Assembly (NCBI GenBank): GCA_033032175.1
Contig: CM065307.1
Coordinates: 8,680,001-8,744,000 of the forward strand
From: Saturnia japonica
Taxonomy: Eukaryota > Arthropoda > Insecta > Lepidoptera > Saturniidae
Direction of reading: 5' to 3'
DNA: 64,000 bases
Below are positions 34,876 to 47,394 of the stretch, in pieces (position 1 is the stretch's first letter; each line of letters starts with the position of its first letter). The notes under the pieces were generated by a model that was not told where the DNA came from, did no database searches, and saw only the letters and a program-made list of their open reading frames with translations. Both the position numbers and the translations under genes were made by a program.

Positions 34876-35830
34876 TGTATGAAAAAAATATTGGTTATCG
34901 AAAAACTTGATATTGCTCCTTTTGCTTCTATTGAGTGATATCAGTCATATTATGTAATCGTTGATATATCTGCTGATATACCTACATATATAAACGAACC
35001 CTGATTTCAAAGTAACTCAATAATGATTTCTTCAATAACATTATTATTTAATTTAAATCTAAGCACGATGCCCGATAATATCAAGTGTAATTTAAATATT
35101 TCCATTTAACTGTAGTTGACTTTTACGTCACGAGCAACCTTTATTTGTGAGTAGGGAAAGCGGACATGTATAGTTTCGAAGATTATACGATAATTAGCTG
35201 TAATTACGAGTCTACACTTGTGTTAGTAAATAAGATTCAACGGATTTTAATGCTGATAATAGTCGTGAACGTTGATGGTTTGAAAAAGATTAACGCGGTT
35301 TCTGAATTTTTATTTTGTTTCATACATAAATTTATTAAGTATATAGGAAAATGAAACAATGTTATTTTATAGTTTATAAGTATGTATTGAAATTGTTTTT
35401 CTTATTTGTAGCACAAAATAGAGAAGTACCTACATTTACCTACCTTTGTAACACTGCAGCTATATTATTTTTTAATAAGTAATGTTTATCCCACATGTTT
35501 AGAAATTCATATCTGTGATTTATACTATATACATGTTCATGTACAAATTCTGTGGGCAATGTCCTAATATCAACAAATGCTAAGTGCAAAAGAGTTATAG
35601 GTACCTATATCGAAAAATTTGAATTTAATTTAAAAAACAAAACACCAAATTAAGAGTTCTTGTTTATTTAAAATTATATTTTTCAATTTAAAAAGTTTAC
35701 TAACAAAAAACGTTTTTTTTACGTTATACAGTTTTACTATTGCGCACACATTATAAATAATATTATAACTAGAAACTTGCACTTTGAATTGCGACAAATA
35801 CTCACAATGGACAATTCTAGCAAAGGACCA
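34876..35830. other. AT-rich stretch, no gene recognised
   Basis: AT-rich throughout; nothing was matched on either strand. Confidence 0.4.
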
Positions 35831-36488
35831 TCTATATTAATAAATCTGTAGATCTGCCTTAACAGTTAATTTTTTCTCCAAATTTCCCGATAGGCATAGG
35901 TAGTATATGATCGATACTCATCACAAATATGCCTTTTTTTTATGTCTGTATTTTTTGTATGTCTGGATTTAACTCAAAAACGGCTTGACTGATTCTTATG
36001 AAGTGTTGTACACGGGATGCTAATGCCATTGGGCAATTCATAGAGCATAAGAATTTTTAATATTACTTTTAGAAATCATAAAAAAAAAATCCTTAATTCA
36101 TGACTGATTTGGATGAAATTTCGTACATGGGAAGTATAAGTCATTCCATGAATGATGGGCTATGTGAATTTTCAATAACACTTTTAGGAAACGTAAAAAA
36201 AAGAATTTACATAATTTTAAAATTTCATTAACTCTTAACTGATTTTTATGAAATTTTGTACACGGAATGTACACGTCATTCCAAAATTGATAAGCTATGG
36301 GCATCGTCAATAATACATCTGAAATCATAAAATAGAATAAAAATTATCAGTCGATTTTCATGAAAATTGTACACGGGAAATTGATAAGGCATATGAGTTG
36401 TCAACAATATGAGTAAAAATAAATCTATGGGATGTAAGTATCTACTGCGTAGTAACAAACGCATGCGAAGCCGGGGACACACCGCTAA
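35831..36488 (+). mobile_element. Helitron-like element, family B, with internal modules
   Basis: It begins TCTATATTAATAAATCTG and ends CTAA (36485-36488, fitting the CTRR rule). A 'gcgaagccggggacac' block lies just inside the 3' end. Four modules with 'tacacgg-a-g-taa-tcatt' and 'gatttt-atgaaattttgtacac' are seen, so it is the same modular family as 15.8 and 58.3 kb but in the opposite orientation. Confidence 0.75.
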
Positions 36489-36523
36489 TAATCTTGATAT
36501 AGCTATGTTTGGAGATTAGACAT

Positions 36524-36752
36524 ACAATTTTTAACAAAAAAGAAAACCACCAACTTCAATGATTTTGAAGAGCTTTTAGTCAAGGTCCAATGGCAATAAA
36601 ATTAAATTGACCCATTCTGAGATATCCCCTATCCAACAAAAAAAGAATCATTCAAATCGGTTCATACACAAAGAAGTTAGGGCATAAAAACAAAAAAAAA
36701 TGTACATTGGAATTGAGTAACTAAAAAATTGTATGAATTTAGGTTAAAAAAC
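36524..36752 (+). repeat. Dispersed repeat, family E
   Basis: The copy has an acaatttttaacaaaaaagaaaac head, 'cttcaatgattttgaagag', 'aatcattcaaatcggttca' and a 'ggttaaaaaa' end. The 'cctccgtc' block near the end is lost. Confidence 0.65.
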
Positions 36753-37964
36753 GTATATCCAGTACCTTAACAATAGAAAAATGTGGTAAAAATAATTGAT
36801 TGCGTGCGTTAATTATGTATTGTTATAGACTTCATTTATTTACATATAAATGTATGAAACAAGTTTTAAATGCCGTAAGTTACTAAGGAGAAACTTTAAG
36901 TTACTAAAAGATGTTTCGCAACTGCGCGCACGTTGTAGGGCCGACGCTTAATGATGGGCCCTTACAAAGGTTGTGGATGCTAAACGATAGGTCAAATTGA
37001 ATCAACTACAAATGAGACATTGATGATTTCGGATATCGTTAGTTACATTTTCTCTCTTCAAAAGATGTATATTTATAATATAAAGCCATTTTATCTATTT
37101 CAAGAACATCCTGCACCCGTGAACTTAATTTTAATGACATAATTAGTTAAGAACCCTGTGGTTATAAGGAAGACAACATGTCTGTAATAGTTTGCCGTTA
37201 TCTGTTTTTACTTATACATTTTTACAAATCATACAAATATAAGAAATATTTAAAGATTTTAGAGAAATCAATTTATGGTCATTTTTAAATTTATGAAATC
37301 CAAAATGTTTTCTGCTTGTTTTATGGTATAGTAGTTATTGCCTATGACTCACAGTCTGTGATATAGGGGTCATCACTAAAACTCTAGAGTTTTGAATCGA
37401 TTCCTAGTGATATCAAGTCTAAAACACTTCGGGTCTGGTAATACAACTTATCTGGTGGTTACAGTCCAACCTACCGACTTTAATTAAGTAAACCTTATGT
37501 TAAATCCTGGAATTTAATTTTATTCAATGAGCATCACAAAGGAAGCAGCTATGCCATAGCAGACAGAGAGATGCCTCGTAATTGAATCTAATTCTAAATC
37601 CTCATAATTACGTTTGCGTCTGGAAGATTTCATGTCGTAATTTCACAGTACCTACATCAATTGTAACAATTGTTCTGTTAAAAATATAGCTCTCTGAGCG
37701 TCCTGCTTAAAACCCGGATACCGACATCCAGAATCAAATAAACCATAGTCAAATAAATGACGTAACTAAACTCCTAATATGCCATTGTTTTGGAATAAGG
37801 ACTGTAAGTGTTTGGGTAAAGAATACCAAATTGTACGGATTTTTAACTAAAATAGTGTCCACAAAAAAAAGTGTCATAATTGCCCAAAATGTCGCAAATG
37901 TAGCAAAAATATGGCATGAAGTTAACAATATTATCAAAATCAAAACATTGTTTATTAATTTTAG
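36753..37964. other. No gene recognised
   Basis: Apart from short repeats of taaatgac and tttaagtta type, nothing is recognised on either strand. Confidence 0.4.
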
Positions 37965-38060
37965 GCCCTAAGAAGGCATTTATAAATATCAAAACACGAC
38001 TACCGGTTCGAAAAACATCCCAGTCGCCGATAAGAACCGGCAAGAAACTTGATCTGATAT
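37965..38060 (+). mobile_element. Short non-LTR retrotransposon fragment
   Basis: The block 'cggttcgaaaaacatcccagtcgccgataagaaccggcaagaaact' recurs at 47000-47080. It is a familiar 3' piece of a lepidopteran LINE. No coding remains. Confidence 0.45.
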
Positions 38061-39109
38061 TTGAGGTAAAGTATTTTTGGAACCTTTACAATAGTAAGGT
38101 CATCTTATTTTTACTCAATTTCTCAGATACCGAGTCGGTACTAAATTTTACTCTCCATATTTTAAAATCAACGGCACAGCTTTTTGCTATTTAGCAGACT
38201 TCGCATAACTTGTATTTCCAGCTGTTACACAAACTATCGCATAATATAAAGGTTTTCCTTATTTGGATAGTTATTTACAAAACACGAAATGAGAAATGCA
38301 CACTTTTACTTAAATCCTAATTGTTAATATAAATTGTATTAAGAAATATGATTTACTCGTATACTAATAATGGTTTTACAATACTGATTGGTTAATTCTT
38401 TCTTACGGACTTAATTCCTTCGTACCAAAAGAGATGTATTTTGGATTAACTATAAACTTAAATCACGACCAAGCACAGTATTTAAACCGGGACGAAAAGC
38501 TGAGCGAATAGACCTATCTTTTTACGTTGAGTATGCACGCTGTTTGTTTTTACTAATGTTAGTTGGTGGTCCACATCTCAGTTTACCGTAACTCCGTCAT
38601 AATACGATGATGAATTTCAAAATTAAACGTCACCAATCTTTATGTACGAGCTGTCCGGTCCGCTTGATTCGTAATCTCCAACTATTATTTTATCAAAGTG
38701 ACTTTTACGCTCTTTTAAGTCTTAAATAGCTTTCAGTGTTAGAGAATGTATCAGATTATGTAAATAAGATGTATATTAATATCGATATACGATTTTATGT
38801 GACGGTCCATTCATGACGTTTTAGAATGGAATGGAGTGGACTGCTCGCTAGCCACCAATGCTAATGATGCCAAGTGATTGTTTTTATGTAGGTGTGAATT
38901 AGAAATTGAGCATTTTTCGTTAGAGAAACTATGCAGAAGTACATCAGTAAACAGCGATGCAAGTGATAACATGTTTCGTGCGAGGTGATTAGGAATGTGT
39001 GCTCAGCTGGATAGTATACATAGGTATATAAATATACACAAAACCGTATACGCGTATTGCTGTATTTTGCGGTAACGTGAAGCTGGGGAATCAACTCCCA
39101 GTCAGTGTT

Positions 39110-39280
39110 TCCTCTATACGACATATGTACTTCAAGCGTAACGTGACGCGATAAATAGAAGGCCGACATGACAGTGGTGACCGGCGATGGATTGACGATC
39201 ACTAGGTGGTCACCTCTTTTGTATTATGCTTACCATCAGGGACAATGCCGTCACTTTGCTGTGCAACTAAAAAAAAACTT
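39110..39280 (+). mobile_element. Non-LTR retrotransposon 3' end
   Basis: The sequence 'gaccggcgatggattgacgatcactaggtggtcacc', then 'tatgcttaccatcaggga', ends in nine A at about 39269-39277. It is related to 17640-17886 and 55480-55743. Confidence 0.5.
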
Positions 39281-39349
39281 CTCTACACGATGCATTTTCC
39301 ATTACATTATATTCTGATTTAGTTATGCCGTAGTATTAGCGAGTTGGGC

Positions 39350-39490
39350 ATCATAAAAATGACTGTTCCGTCGACTTGCAGTCGTCTCTCGACAGACACC
39401 GTTATTCTTGGAATCATACGTTCTATCATAAAAATGACTGTTACATCGTCGGTCAAAATTTCACGTCAATTTCTCTCGACATGACACCGT
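39350..39490. repeat. Two-copy tandem duplication (period about 77-87 bp)
   Basis: atcataaaaatgactgtt occurs at 39350-39367 and again at 39426-39443, and ctctcgacagacaccgtt (39386) recurs as ctctcgacatgacaccgtt (39473). The units differ by a 10-base indel. Confidence 0.65.
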
Positions 39491-39559
39491 TGATATCGTT
39501 GCCGTACTTGCCTACAGCTTTCCAGATTGCTTGGTGTCCATGATTACTGGTTCGCTCCT

Positions 39560-39715
39560 AAGGGCTGAACGTGAAGTTAGCGTTTAATCTTCTTCAATAA
39601 ATAAGCTATAAAATGCAAAAAAATAGTTTTTCAAATCTCACTGGAGATCTCACTTCCCGAGATTAGCGCATTCAAACAAAATAAAAAATATTTTGAACTT
39701 TACGAGTACTAGTAT
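39560..39715 (-). mobile_element. Helitron family A fragment
   Basis: On the minus strand it reads 'tttgtttgaatgcgctaatctcggg' and 'gcattttatagcttatttattgaag', matching family A. The termini are lost. Confidence 0.55.
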
Positions 39716-40992
39716 GGATGAATTGCGGATTTGTTATAAGCTCAGTTATGAAGAAAATCCACACGTTATAACAAAAACGGCATGGCATATGTATGACCAA
39801 AGTAATAACTTCTAGATATGAAAGATAAAAATTATTGACTGATCCTTAAAGATACAATGGTTGACATTCAATGAAACATGAGCAGAACTCACCCCGCTTC
39901 TGCTATTGCCTTGTTTGTTATTCAGCAGGAATAACCACAAGCAGGTGATTTGCTTAGTTGAATCAAATGTTATTTGACGCCTATTTACCAAGTAAAACTG
40001 GTCTTTGGATCAATAAAACAGCAAAAATTTTAAGCTAGATATAATTAATTTCCAAAGAACATGTGGTATCCATGAAAATAGCATTTGAAATGTGCAATTA
40101 AGTTTTGTTTAGCGAGAATGAAGTTACCCTATAATTGAATATCGAATAGTTAAATTTTTAATAGATAGTCTAAAATAAATTTATTTTCACCCCTTTTCAT
40201 TTTGTCATTTTTAAAAGCTTTTATTTAACTAGCAATGTTCCTTTAAGTAAGTAACATTTAAAATTTACAAAACATTTTTCAAAAACCTTCTCGTATACGG
40301 TTGCTATGAAATTTGGCATACTTACTTATGTTAACTTCGATTCAGTATAAGTGGAGAGTGTTTTACATCTCAAGCTTTTAAAGAAGTGTTAAAATTTTTA
40401 AAAGTTCTAAGTTTATGTGTATGCCTGCGCCTCAGATCGGTGTGCAAAATGGCGTTCTCCTGTAACTTCATTTATAAAAAAATATTATATACTTATTTTA
40501 GTTCGATAATTTATAATTACGAAATTTTATTTTATGTAGAGACCAGAACCCGTATTATTAACAGTTTCGATAATCTGTTACTAGTCACATCAATCATCGC
40601 GTGTTAATACTGAACTTTTCAGGAGTTCTCAAACAGTTGATTTGGCAACTGGCCAAACCTAAAATGGAGTTTGACCGATCCCGGACGGTCACTTGTTGGA
40701 ACGTGTGAAAGGAACTCATGTTTCTTTTTTGGTGATCTGTAAAGGAAACCCTATTATAGACACCCTTTGATCATTCGTTAGTTCTCCTGTTATGTTATTT
40801 AAAGCTTTGTTATAGAATAATTATTACAAATAGAAACAGTTCGACAATAATTCTATTGACTCACCTCACTCAGTTGGCGTAATAAATACGAGGTGGTATT
40901 TATTATCTTAAATATAAAACATATTATTATGGATAAATAATATTTATATAATTTTAGGTAAACATAGCTTTCTTTTATCCTTATTGTTTTAG
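39716..40992. other. No gene recognised
   Basis: AT-rich intronic sequence with nothing recognised on either strand. Confidence 0.4.
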
Positions 40993-41142
40993 CGTTATGG
41001 CCACAATCTCACCTGATCTTAAGTGACAATGTAGCTCAAATCAGTAGCAGGCTAATTCTAGTGGGAGGGCTGGCTCTCTAAAGCAGCTGCCGGAACACAC
41101 CTATAGGTGTTTGGTGATAGATTTTCCTGAGTTACCTGCTTT
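40993..41142 (-). mobile_element. SINE family 2, 3' portion
   Basis: The sequence 'gttatggccacaatctcacctgatcttaagtg', 'ctctaaagcagctgccgg' and 'cctataggtgtttggtgatagattttcc' is the reverse complement of the body of the SINE at 62993-63256. The tRNA-like head is missing. Confidence 0.65.
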
Positions 41143-41858
41143 ATTTTTTAGAATATTTTTAAGACGAACTAAGATATCAGAGCTTGTAGACTTTATCTCA
41201 AAGCAATAAAATCAATTTCAATTATAGTGTATTTATCTAATTCTCTGTTTACGGCACCGACATAGGAACAAAATTAATTGTTACTATAAATATAGATAAT
41301 GTACATTAGATTACGTCCTTTTAAATAACATCTAGAATTCGGTTTAGTTTTTGTCACTTCCCATCTGTCGAGTCAGCATTGTACATCTAATGGAGTTAAC
41401 AATAGGTGGCCTTGAGTTGTTCTCAATACCTCCTCAAACGGTAGCCCACCCACACAACATTGAATTTTATTTTTATACGCCTACCGTTCTAATCATGGTA
41501 CACACGTTAAGTTTTTTATTGCTTCGGTTAATGGGCACCATAAAGAAATTACTACAAATTGCTTTTAGTTAGCGCGTATTCCTATCCAGGGTGGTCGTAC
41601 TTTAGGTTTCGCAAATGTATTACTTTTGGCCTTGCTGACTTTACATGATTTCACAATCCTAAAAATAATAGGGACTAGGGAGTAGCGATCACATCCTTGA
41701 AAAGACGATTTAGGAAGTACAAGAAAGTCGATGAGTCGATTTAGAGAACGAAAAGCCACTTAATTTATATAAATAGCTACGTTCTTATAAACGTAAATTC
41801 GTAAATAATTTAAATGAAACATTTAAATACTCTTATCAATACATATACCTACTATCAA

Positions 41859-42868
41859 TCTATACATAGTATAAATTACTGTCTGTTCCTATGTACGCTT
41901 AAATCTTTTAAACTATGCAACGGATTATTTTAATGCGGTTTTCACTACCATTTACATTTTTTTTTTTACGGAAGGTTTATATGTACAATATATTCCAGTA
42001 AAGTTTTTGTATACTAGAGAAATATCAATTATTTGTAATAAAGTCTTCAAAACATGATTTTCGGCCGCTCACATGGCTTACGCTGGCTAAACCATATAAG
42101 ATAGATCAAAATAATGTTCTATAGAATTGTAGTTCTTCAAAAAGCACAGTGAAAAGTCCTGGATGGCATATGTCCATCTCCTACGGTTGACTCACAGTAA
42201 CCATTTTTATCTTCAACATAATCATTAAAAAGATTACGTTGCTTATTTACGAAGTTATCTTCTCAAATTCAGTATTAATCTTATTAATTAAGTTTGTTAG
42301 TTAACTTGGGCATTTAATGTGGATTAAAATTGCCTTTAAAATCGGTTTTTCATTTATAAGCATACCGTAAAATATATCACGAGTTTAAAATTACGCGCGA
42401 TCTAAGAAATCCCTCACAGTAAAACTGGTTGCGGTCGGTTGGCCGCACCTGTGATGAATTACGCGTCGCGAGGTAAGCACACTATTCGTAAATATGAAGT
42501 TACATAACATACCATCACGCCTGTATCCTGGAAGTGTTAGGCAGAGGTGTACACCCACAGTTTGCCAGGTATATTTTAGGTCTCTTGTTCTCGCAGGCAA
42601 TCTTATGGTCATTAATCGGACACAAAGCCAAACTCTAAGTTGCTACTGAGAATTTCATAGAAAAACCCAATAAGACTTTGCTCGACCTGGGAATCAAACC
42701 CAGGACCTCGAGTATAGCAGTTGCGTTTAGGACCACTAGGCTAATGAGCCAATTGTGAAGTTATGAACTATCAATATTAAAACGATAAACTCTAAATCAG
42801 GCTTTTTTAAACATAAAATACACCACTTTGTAAATTGTACCCGGGCAAAGCTGGGGGCGTGTTGCTAG
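41859..42868 (+). mobile_element. Helitron-like element, family F, complete, carrying a SINE
   Basis: It starts TCTATACATAGTATAAATTAC at 41859 and ends GTTGCTAG at 42868. The subterminal block 'cccgggcaaagctgggggcg' is GC-rich. It matches the 20.2 kb copy over most of its length. It contains a SINE at 42505-42754 at the same position as in the other copy, flanked by atgaagttaca and gtgaagttatg. Confidence 0.8.
42505..42754 (-). mobile_element. SINE family 1 copy inside Helitron F
   Basis: The reverse complement carries the B box (plus strand 'gggaatcaaaccc' near 42690), the 'gagaatttcatagaaaaaccc' body and the 'cctgtatcctggaagtgttagg' end. The insertion point is shared with the copy at 20.7 kb. 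Confidence 0.8.
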
Positions 42869-43126
42869 TTTAATCATATAACTAACTCAGAAGTATGGTA
42901 GTTAATAGTTATATGGCATTATATGTAATATAAAAAAAAACTAGTTTTGAAATATTAAAGGTCGTATAATTTGAAGAAGAGATAAAAAGTAGTAAAAAGA
43001 TATTAACAATATAGTGGTGTATTGAAGGTACCATTTTATTTCATTTCGCAGTGTTACTTGTTAAAAGAAACGGTTTCTTATAAGCTATAAACAACATTGT
43101 TCGTTTAGTGTACATATACTTACTTA

Positions 43127-43234
43127 TCTATAGTAGTTCTATCTGTGCATGTTATTCTTTACCAAATTTTCTGTTAGACATCGTATATAAAGGACACTGA
43201 TCACGAATATGCCATGAAAAAATTCCACCGCTAG
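43127..43234 (+). mobile_element. Miniature Helitron B (108 bp, both ends, no modules)
   Basis: It starts TCTATAGTAG and ends CCGCTAG at 43234. The 5' region ('ccaaattttctgttagacatcg', 'gacactgatcacgaatatgccatgaaaaa') equals the 5' region of the 36 and 58 kb family B elements. All internal repeat modules are missing. Confidence 0.6.
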
Positions 43235-43449
43235 TGTATTTATCATACATTTATAAGTATATTAAATCTATGGTATTTATAAATATCTAATACAGCCAAT
43301 AAATCTTTCAGTTTGTATCCTTGTAATATACTACAGAATGTAGCACGTGCTATCTAATTCTAAAAGCCTACTGAACTACGAGACGTAGTCGTCAAAAATG
43401 TATTTAAATAATTCAACGATTTATAAATGAGTGCAAAATGTTTTGCGCC
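43235..43449. other. No gene recognised
   Basis: Short AT-rich spacer. Confidence 0.4.
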
Positions 43450-43640
43450 AAAATGCTTTTATAAGTGTAGATGCGTTACCCGCGCTCTATTTTGGCAATA
43501 TTAAAGTCAGGTAATTGCCTGACATTCTCTTAGTCATGTATTATCCAGTGTCGCAGTTGCACATCAATACAACTCAAAATATATATTCATTTCGTTCTAA
43601 CAACAAAAATAACAAAATGTATTTTATATTCCGTGCCTTT
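43450..43640 (+). repeat. Long inverted repeat, left copy
   Basis: About 190 bases are highly similar to the reverse complement of 55870-56060, with shared 'gtagatgcgttacc', 'ggcaatattaa', 'gtcaggtaattgcctgacattctcttagtca', 'tattatccagtgtc' and 'caactcaaaatatatattcatttcgtt'. The centre gtcaggtaattgcctgac is a near-perfect palindrome. The family is not recognised; it is presumably a mobile element. Confidence 0.75.
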
Positions 43641-45008
43641 TTTGCGTACTATATAACTGGAAGCATTATGTCTATGGTTAATGTTGTAAAGCGTAATTGT
43701 AATTAATTTCAGAAGAGAAATGTTTAAAAAATAAATACTTTATTTTCGTATATTACGAATAAATAGTTAACATGTATACAAATGCCTATTTATTTCAATT
43801 ACAGTCTTGTTACAGTCAATATTATACTTTTAGGAAAGTTAAAATTATAAATAAGTAGTGTAATAAAATTGTTTATCTAAATTTTGATTTAAGCGTTAAT
43901 TGTAAACAGAGACTGATTATGTACGATCAACTTATGAATACATATTAATAATATACTGAAAAAAAACTCAAAAAATATACAATTAAGTAAGCTATTAATG
44001 ATATGGTATTTGTAAAGGACTTAAAATAATGACGACTAGCTAAACTTTTATACTGTATGCCATATAATTATTTAAATGGCTTCAAAGAGAGAAATGTACA
44101 GAGAAAAAAATCGGTCGACACTTCCGCTCCGCCTCTCACCAAATAAGCAATCTGTGGGTGAAGCATGTGGTGGCTTAACATGTCCCTATGTCGACAAACC
44201 TACTTAAGTTTATCTAGGGTTCTCAAATCTGATTTAATGTTTGAAATAATAATATAAATACTGACATATATGGCGAAGCGAGCGACATTCCATTGAACAT
44301 AACTACATTAAAAGTTACAAAATACTTAAAATTGTTATGGGTTAACGGTAAGAAGAGTGAAGAGATAATCTGAGCATGACAGTGTATAGAGACCGATTAT
44401 TCCTAGACTTCGTTTTTATTGTTTTCACCAAGAGAAATAAGTTTTGACCGTTCTAACATTGACAGCATCTCCTTCACAACATGATCCCCTTTATATTTAG
44501 TATAGATAAATTTTATAAAATATATTATAATATTTACCATTACGTATGGAGTAAGTAATCGTTCAGCTTATCCATGATTAAAATAAGTTTTGGTATAACA
44601 ATAACTGTGGGTATTTATAACAGCCAACCCTAAAATCATGTGTGTGGTGTCATTCATGCAACGTTACATAATAAACTAGAGAAGTTTATTAAAAAAATAT
44701 TATGATAATGGACTTTCATATTGGCTAATAATTGAGTCCACGTTTGAATACTACTTTGGTTTTCTATAACAATGACTGTAACATTGTGTGAAATAAATAA
44801 AATTTTAAAATGTTTATTAATTTGGTTTAATTTATATTATTCATATTATGTATAATTATATTCATTATTATATTACATATTTCATAAAAAATAGTAACAT
44901 CCTAACTTATTTTCATTTTTAATTGTTATTGATAATATTCACTCATTTTATATTCTGAAAATGTAATGAGCGTCTGTAATAGGTTCGCATATCTAAATTA
45001 TACTTATA
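43641..45008. other. AT-rich stretch, no gene recognised
   Basis: Nothing was recognised on either strand. Confidence 0.4.
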
Positions 45009-45620
45009 CTAGCTGTGCCCGTGGCTTCGCTCAAGTGGACTACAGAATGCCCGCGCGAATCTTGCTCCCCGCTCCCGACTATTTTAAAGACAAAAATGCT
45101 TATTGTGGGTGTTCCTTAGAAGATAAATGTATACTCTCCCGGACTTTTTTGTAGGTCTTTTTAATACCTATGGTTATTTACTACATTAATTTGGTATATC
45201 TGTTATGGTTTACTCAGCATAAGTTATTTAAGCGACCGAATTGATTCACCATGACTTTTTTTTTTAGAACTGACTATACTGTTAGCCTTAGGGGCCCTGA
45301 AGCCGCTGTGGCTTTTACAGCTTCACCGAACTTGGAATTCACCACGACCAGTTTTTTTATTTGTACCGAACCCCAATTCTTTTACTAAAATAAAAGCAGC
45401 CTAAGTTACTCCCAATATTATCAGATATCTATCAATGAAAGTCCCGTCAAAATCGGTCCAACCATTTCTGGGATTACCCGGAACAAACAGACAGGCAGAC
45501 AGAAAAAAAAAAAAAAATGGTTTTTTTTTATAGGTATTGTATATACTTTCATATGCATTTAGTAAAAAGCTGTTATTTTGACATTACAAACAGATGCTTC
45601 AATTTTATCAATTGTATAGA
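45009..45620 (-). mobile_element. Helitron-like element, family C, with both ends
   Basis: On the minus strand it starts TCTATACAATTG (45620) and ends CTAG (45009-45012), preceded by the 'agctgtgcccgtggcttcgct' block. The blocks 'atgcttattgtgggtgttccttagaaga' and 'cgtcaaaatcggtccaacc' match the 13.4 and 34.4 kb copies. An 83 bp retroelement is nested at 45256-45338. Confidence 0.8.
45256..45338 (-). mobile_element. 83-bp poly(A) retroelement with 11-bp target duplication
   Basis: A T-run followed by agaactgactatactgttagcc, ggggccctgaagcc and gcttcaccgaacttgg is the reverse complement of the unit at 3240. The flanks ttcaccatgac (45245-45255) and ttcaccacgac (45339-45349) are a target duplication with one mismatch. 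The family C copy at 13.6 kb shows the empty site (gattcaacatgaccag). Confidence 0.85.
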
Positions 45621-46056
45621 TAACAATTATATAATAAGTAATGCTCTGCTGGTGCTACTATGCTACACCGGCATTATATCTTTTTTAATTCGTAGTATAA
45701 AGAATATTTTAGTATCCCTTTAAGTTGTGTAAATGCCCCCAGATCACTATTAGTTTGTAGCACTTAAATCTATTATTATCGCCTATAAATTACTTAAGTG
45801 ACTGCGTTGGACATGCTGGTGAAATGATTAATTGTCAGATCGTGTGATATAAATTTACTGCATACAGGACTGCAGTCGTGTATGGTCGTAAAGAACATGT
45901 TTAACACACTAATTACACTTGGGTTTTTAATATTGTAAAATTTAGAACATATTTATATTATTATTGACGATAACTATACAATAGTTTATTTTGATTTTGA
46001 TAATAACATAATCCGGCTAATTTCCGGTTTGTGCTTAGAATTCTATCTTATGTTCT

Positions 46057-46275
46057 TCTATATACATAAAATGATAGAGGTTTGATTTTGTGCGCGCTTC
46101 ACGCAAAATCTACTGGATTGATTTCGATCAATATTTTTTTTCTATTCCTTAGATAATTGGTCATTTTTGAAAAAAAAAAATCACGATATCTCCATCCACA
46201 AAATGTTATTTAAAGTAATAAGAAACTACGATTTTTATAAGTAGGTACTACTACACAGTCTGCGATGTGTTTTGT
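46057..46275 (+). mobile_element. Helitron-like element, family J
   Basis: It starts TCTATATACATAAAATGA and contains 'aaaatcacgatatctccatccac' and 'aactacgatttttataa', shared with the shorter copy at 54108-54265. The 3' CTAG is not preserved. Confidence 0.55.
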
Positions 46276-46999
46276 TACCGTGGTACATATTAATAAAATA
46301 AACACCGCAAACGAAGTTTATCAGCTACTTTTAAAATATGATCTACTTATGTAAATATATTAATTAATTATGTTAATTCAAAATGAAATATATAACCCCT
46401 CTTAAATATTAATATGATTTATGAAAAATTAATCTGTTACCTTCATAAAATATCGTACCATTTTTCATGATTTTTATATAATTAACTATTACGTATTGTA
46501 ATATAAAAATAATTTTAATATTTTTTAAATTTCGTAAGTCATTTTTTGTTTTACAAACGATAAAGGATACGACGATACTCACACGAGTTAGTGCCGAGTG
46601 CTGAAACTAATTTATAATAAATTAAAAGATTAAACAAGTAACATAAAACGGTATACTTAATTTTAATTGTATACATCAACAAAGACTATAAATAAACATT
46701 TTAATTCACTAACATTTCGAGTGATTTGTGCTTTTAACACTTTTGTTAAAATAAACAAAATGCTTTCAGACTAGTAAATCCTTTAAATCTTTGTCTTTCT
46801 AACGATTTTTTAAAAGAATGGTGTCCATGGAACGTTGTGGCGTGGTTTTTGCAATATTATTGATAGATGTATTCTTAAACGTTGGACTTATATCGCATAC
46901 TGTAGGTACCTACTCCAAGTAAAATACCATTAGCTGCAGTGCAGTGATTTCTCCGAGACTATAGTCTATTTATAGAATAAGAGGTAATATAAGGCTATA
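46276..46999. other. No gene recognised
   Basis: AT-rich intronic sequence; nothing was matched. Confidence 0.4.
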
Positions 47000-47080
47000 A
47001 AAATCAAAAAGTTCTTTATTCGATGTTCGGAAAACATCCCAGTCATCGAGAAGCACCGGCAAGAAACTCAATCTTCTTTT
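47000..47080 (+). mobile_element. Short non-LTR retrotransposon fragment
   Basis: 'gttcggaaaacatcccagtcatcgagaagcaccggcaagaaactca' matches 37965-38060. Confidence 0.45.
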
Positions 47081-47394
47081 CTTTTCTTTCTTTTCAACTG
47101 TACAATAGATTTATATAATACCTATATTAATAATTCCTCTCAGAGTCACTTTCAGACATCACTATCATTCACACATGTAAGAACACATGTATGTATACAT
47201 AATTTCGTGCATGCCTAGTGATTATAGGTGTACCAAAGAGTCGTTAAATTAATAAGCGTAATCAACCTAAAAGGACATTATAAAAACCTATGGTGTAGGT
47301 ATATTACATAAGTTTTGAGTCACTGGCTGTTGAAATATAAAGCGAAAAAGAAGAAAAGAAATCGTCTGCGTCGCTGTACGTAATTAAGAAACAA

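Noticed and set aside
35880..36450. CRISPR-like repeated blocks
   Set aside because: The repeats are long, diverged and directly abutting inside a Helitron with TC and CTRR ends, in an animal genome. They are internal transposon modules, not spacers.
38861..39202. 113-codon minus-strand open frame
   Set aside because: It partly overlaps a retroelement 3' end on the other strand and shows no recognisable motif.
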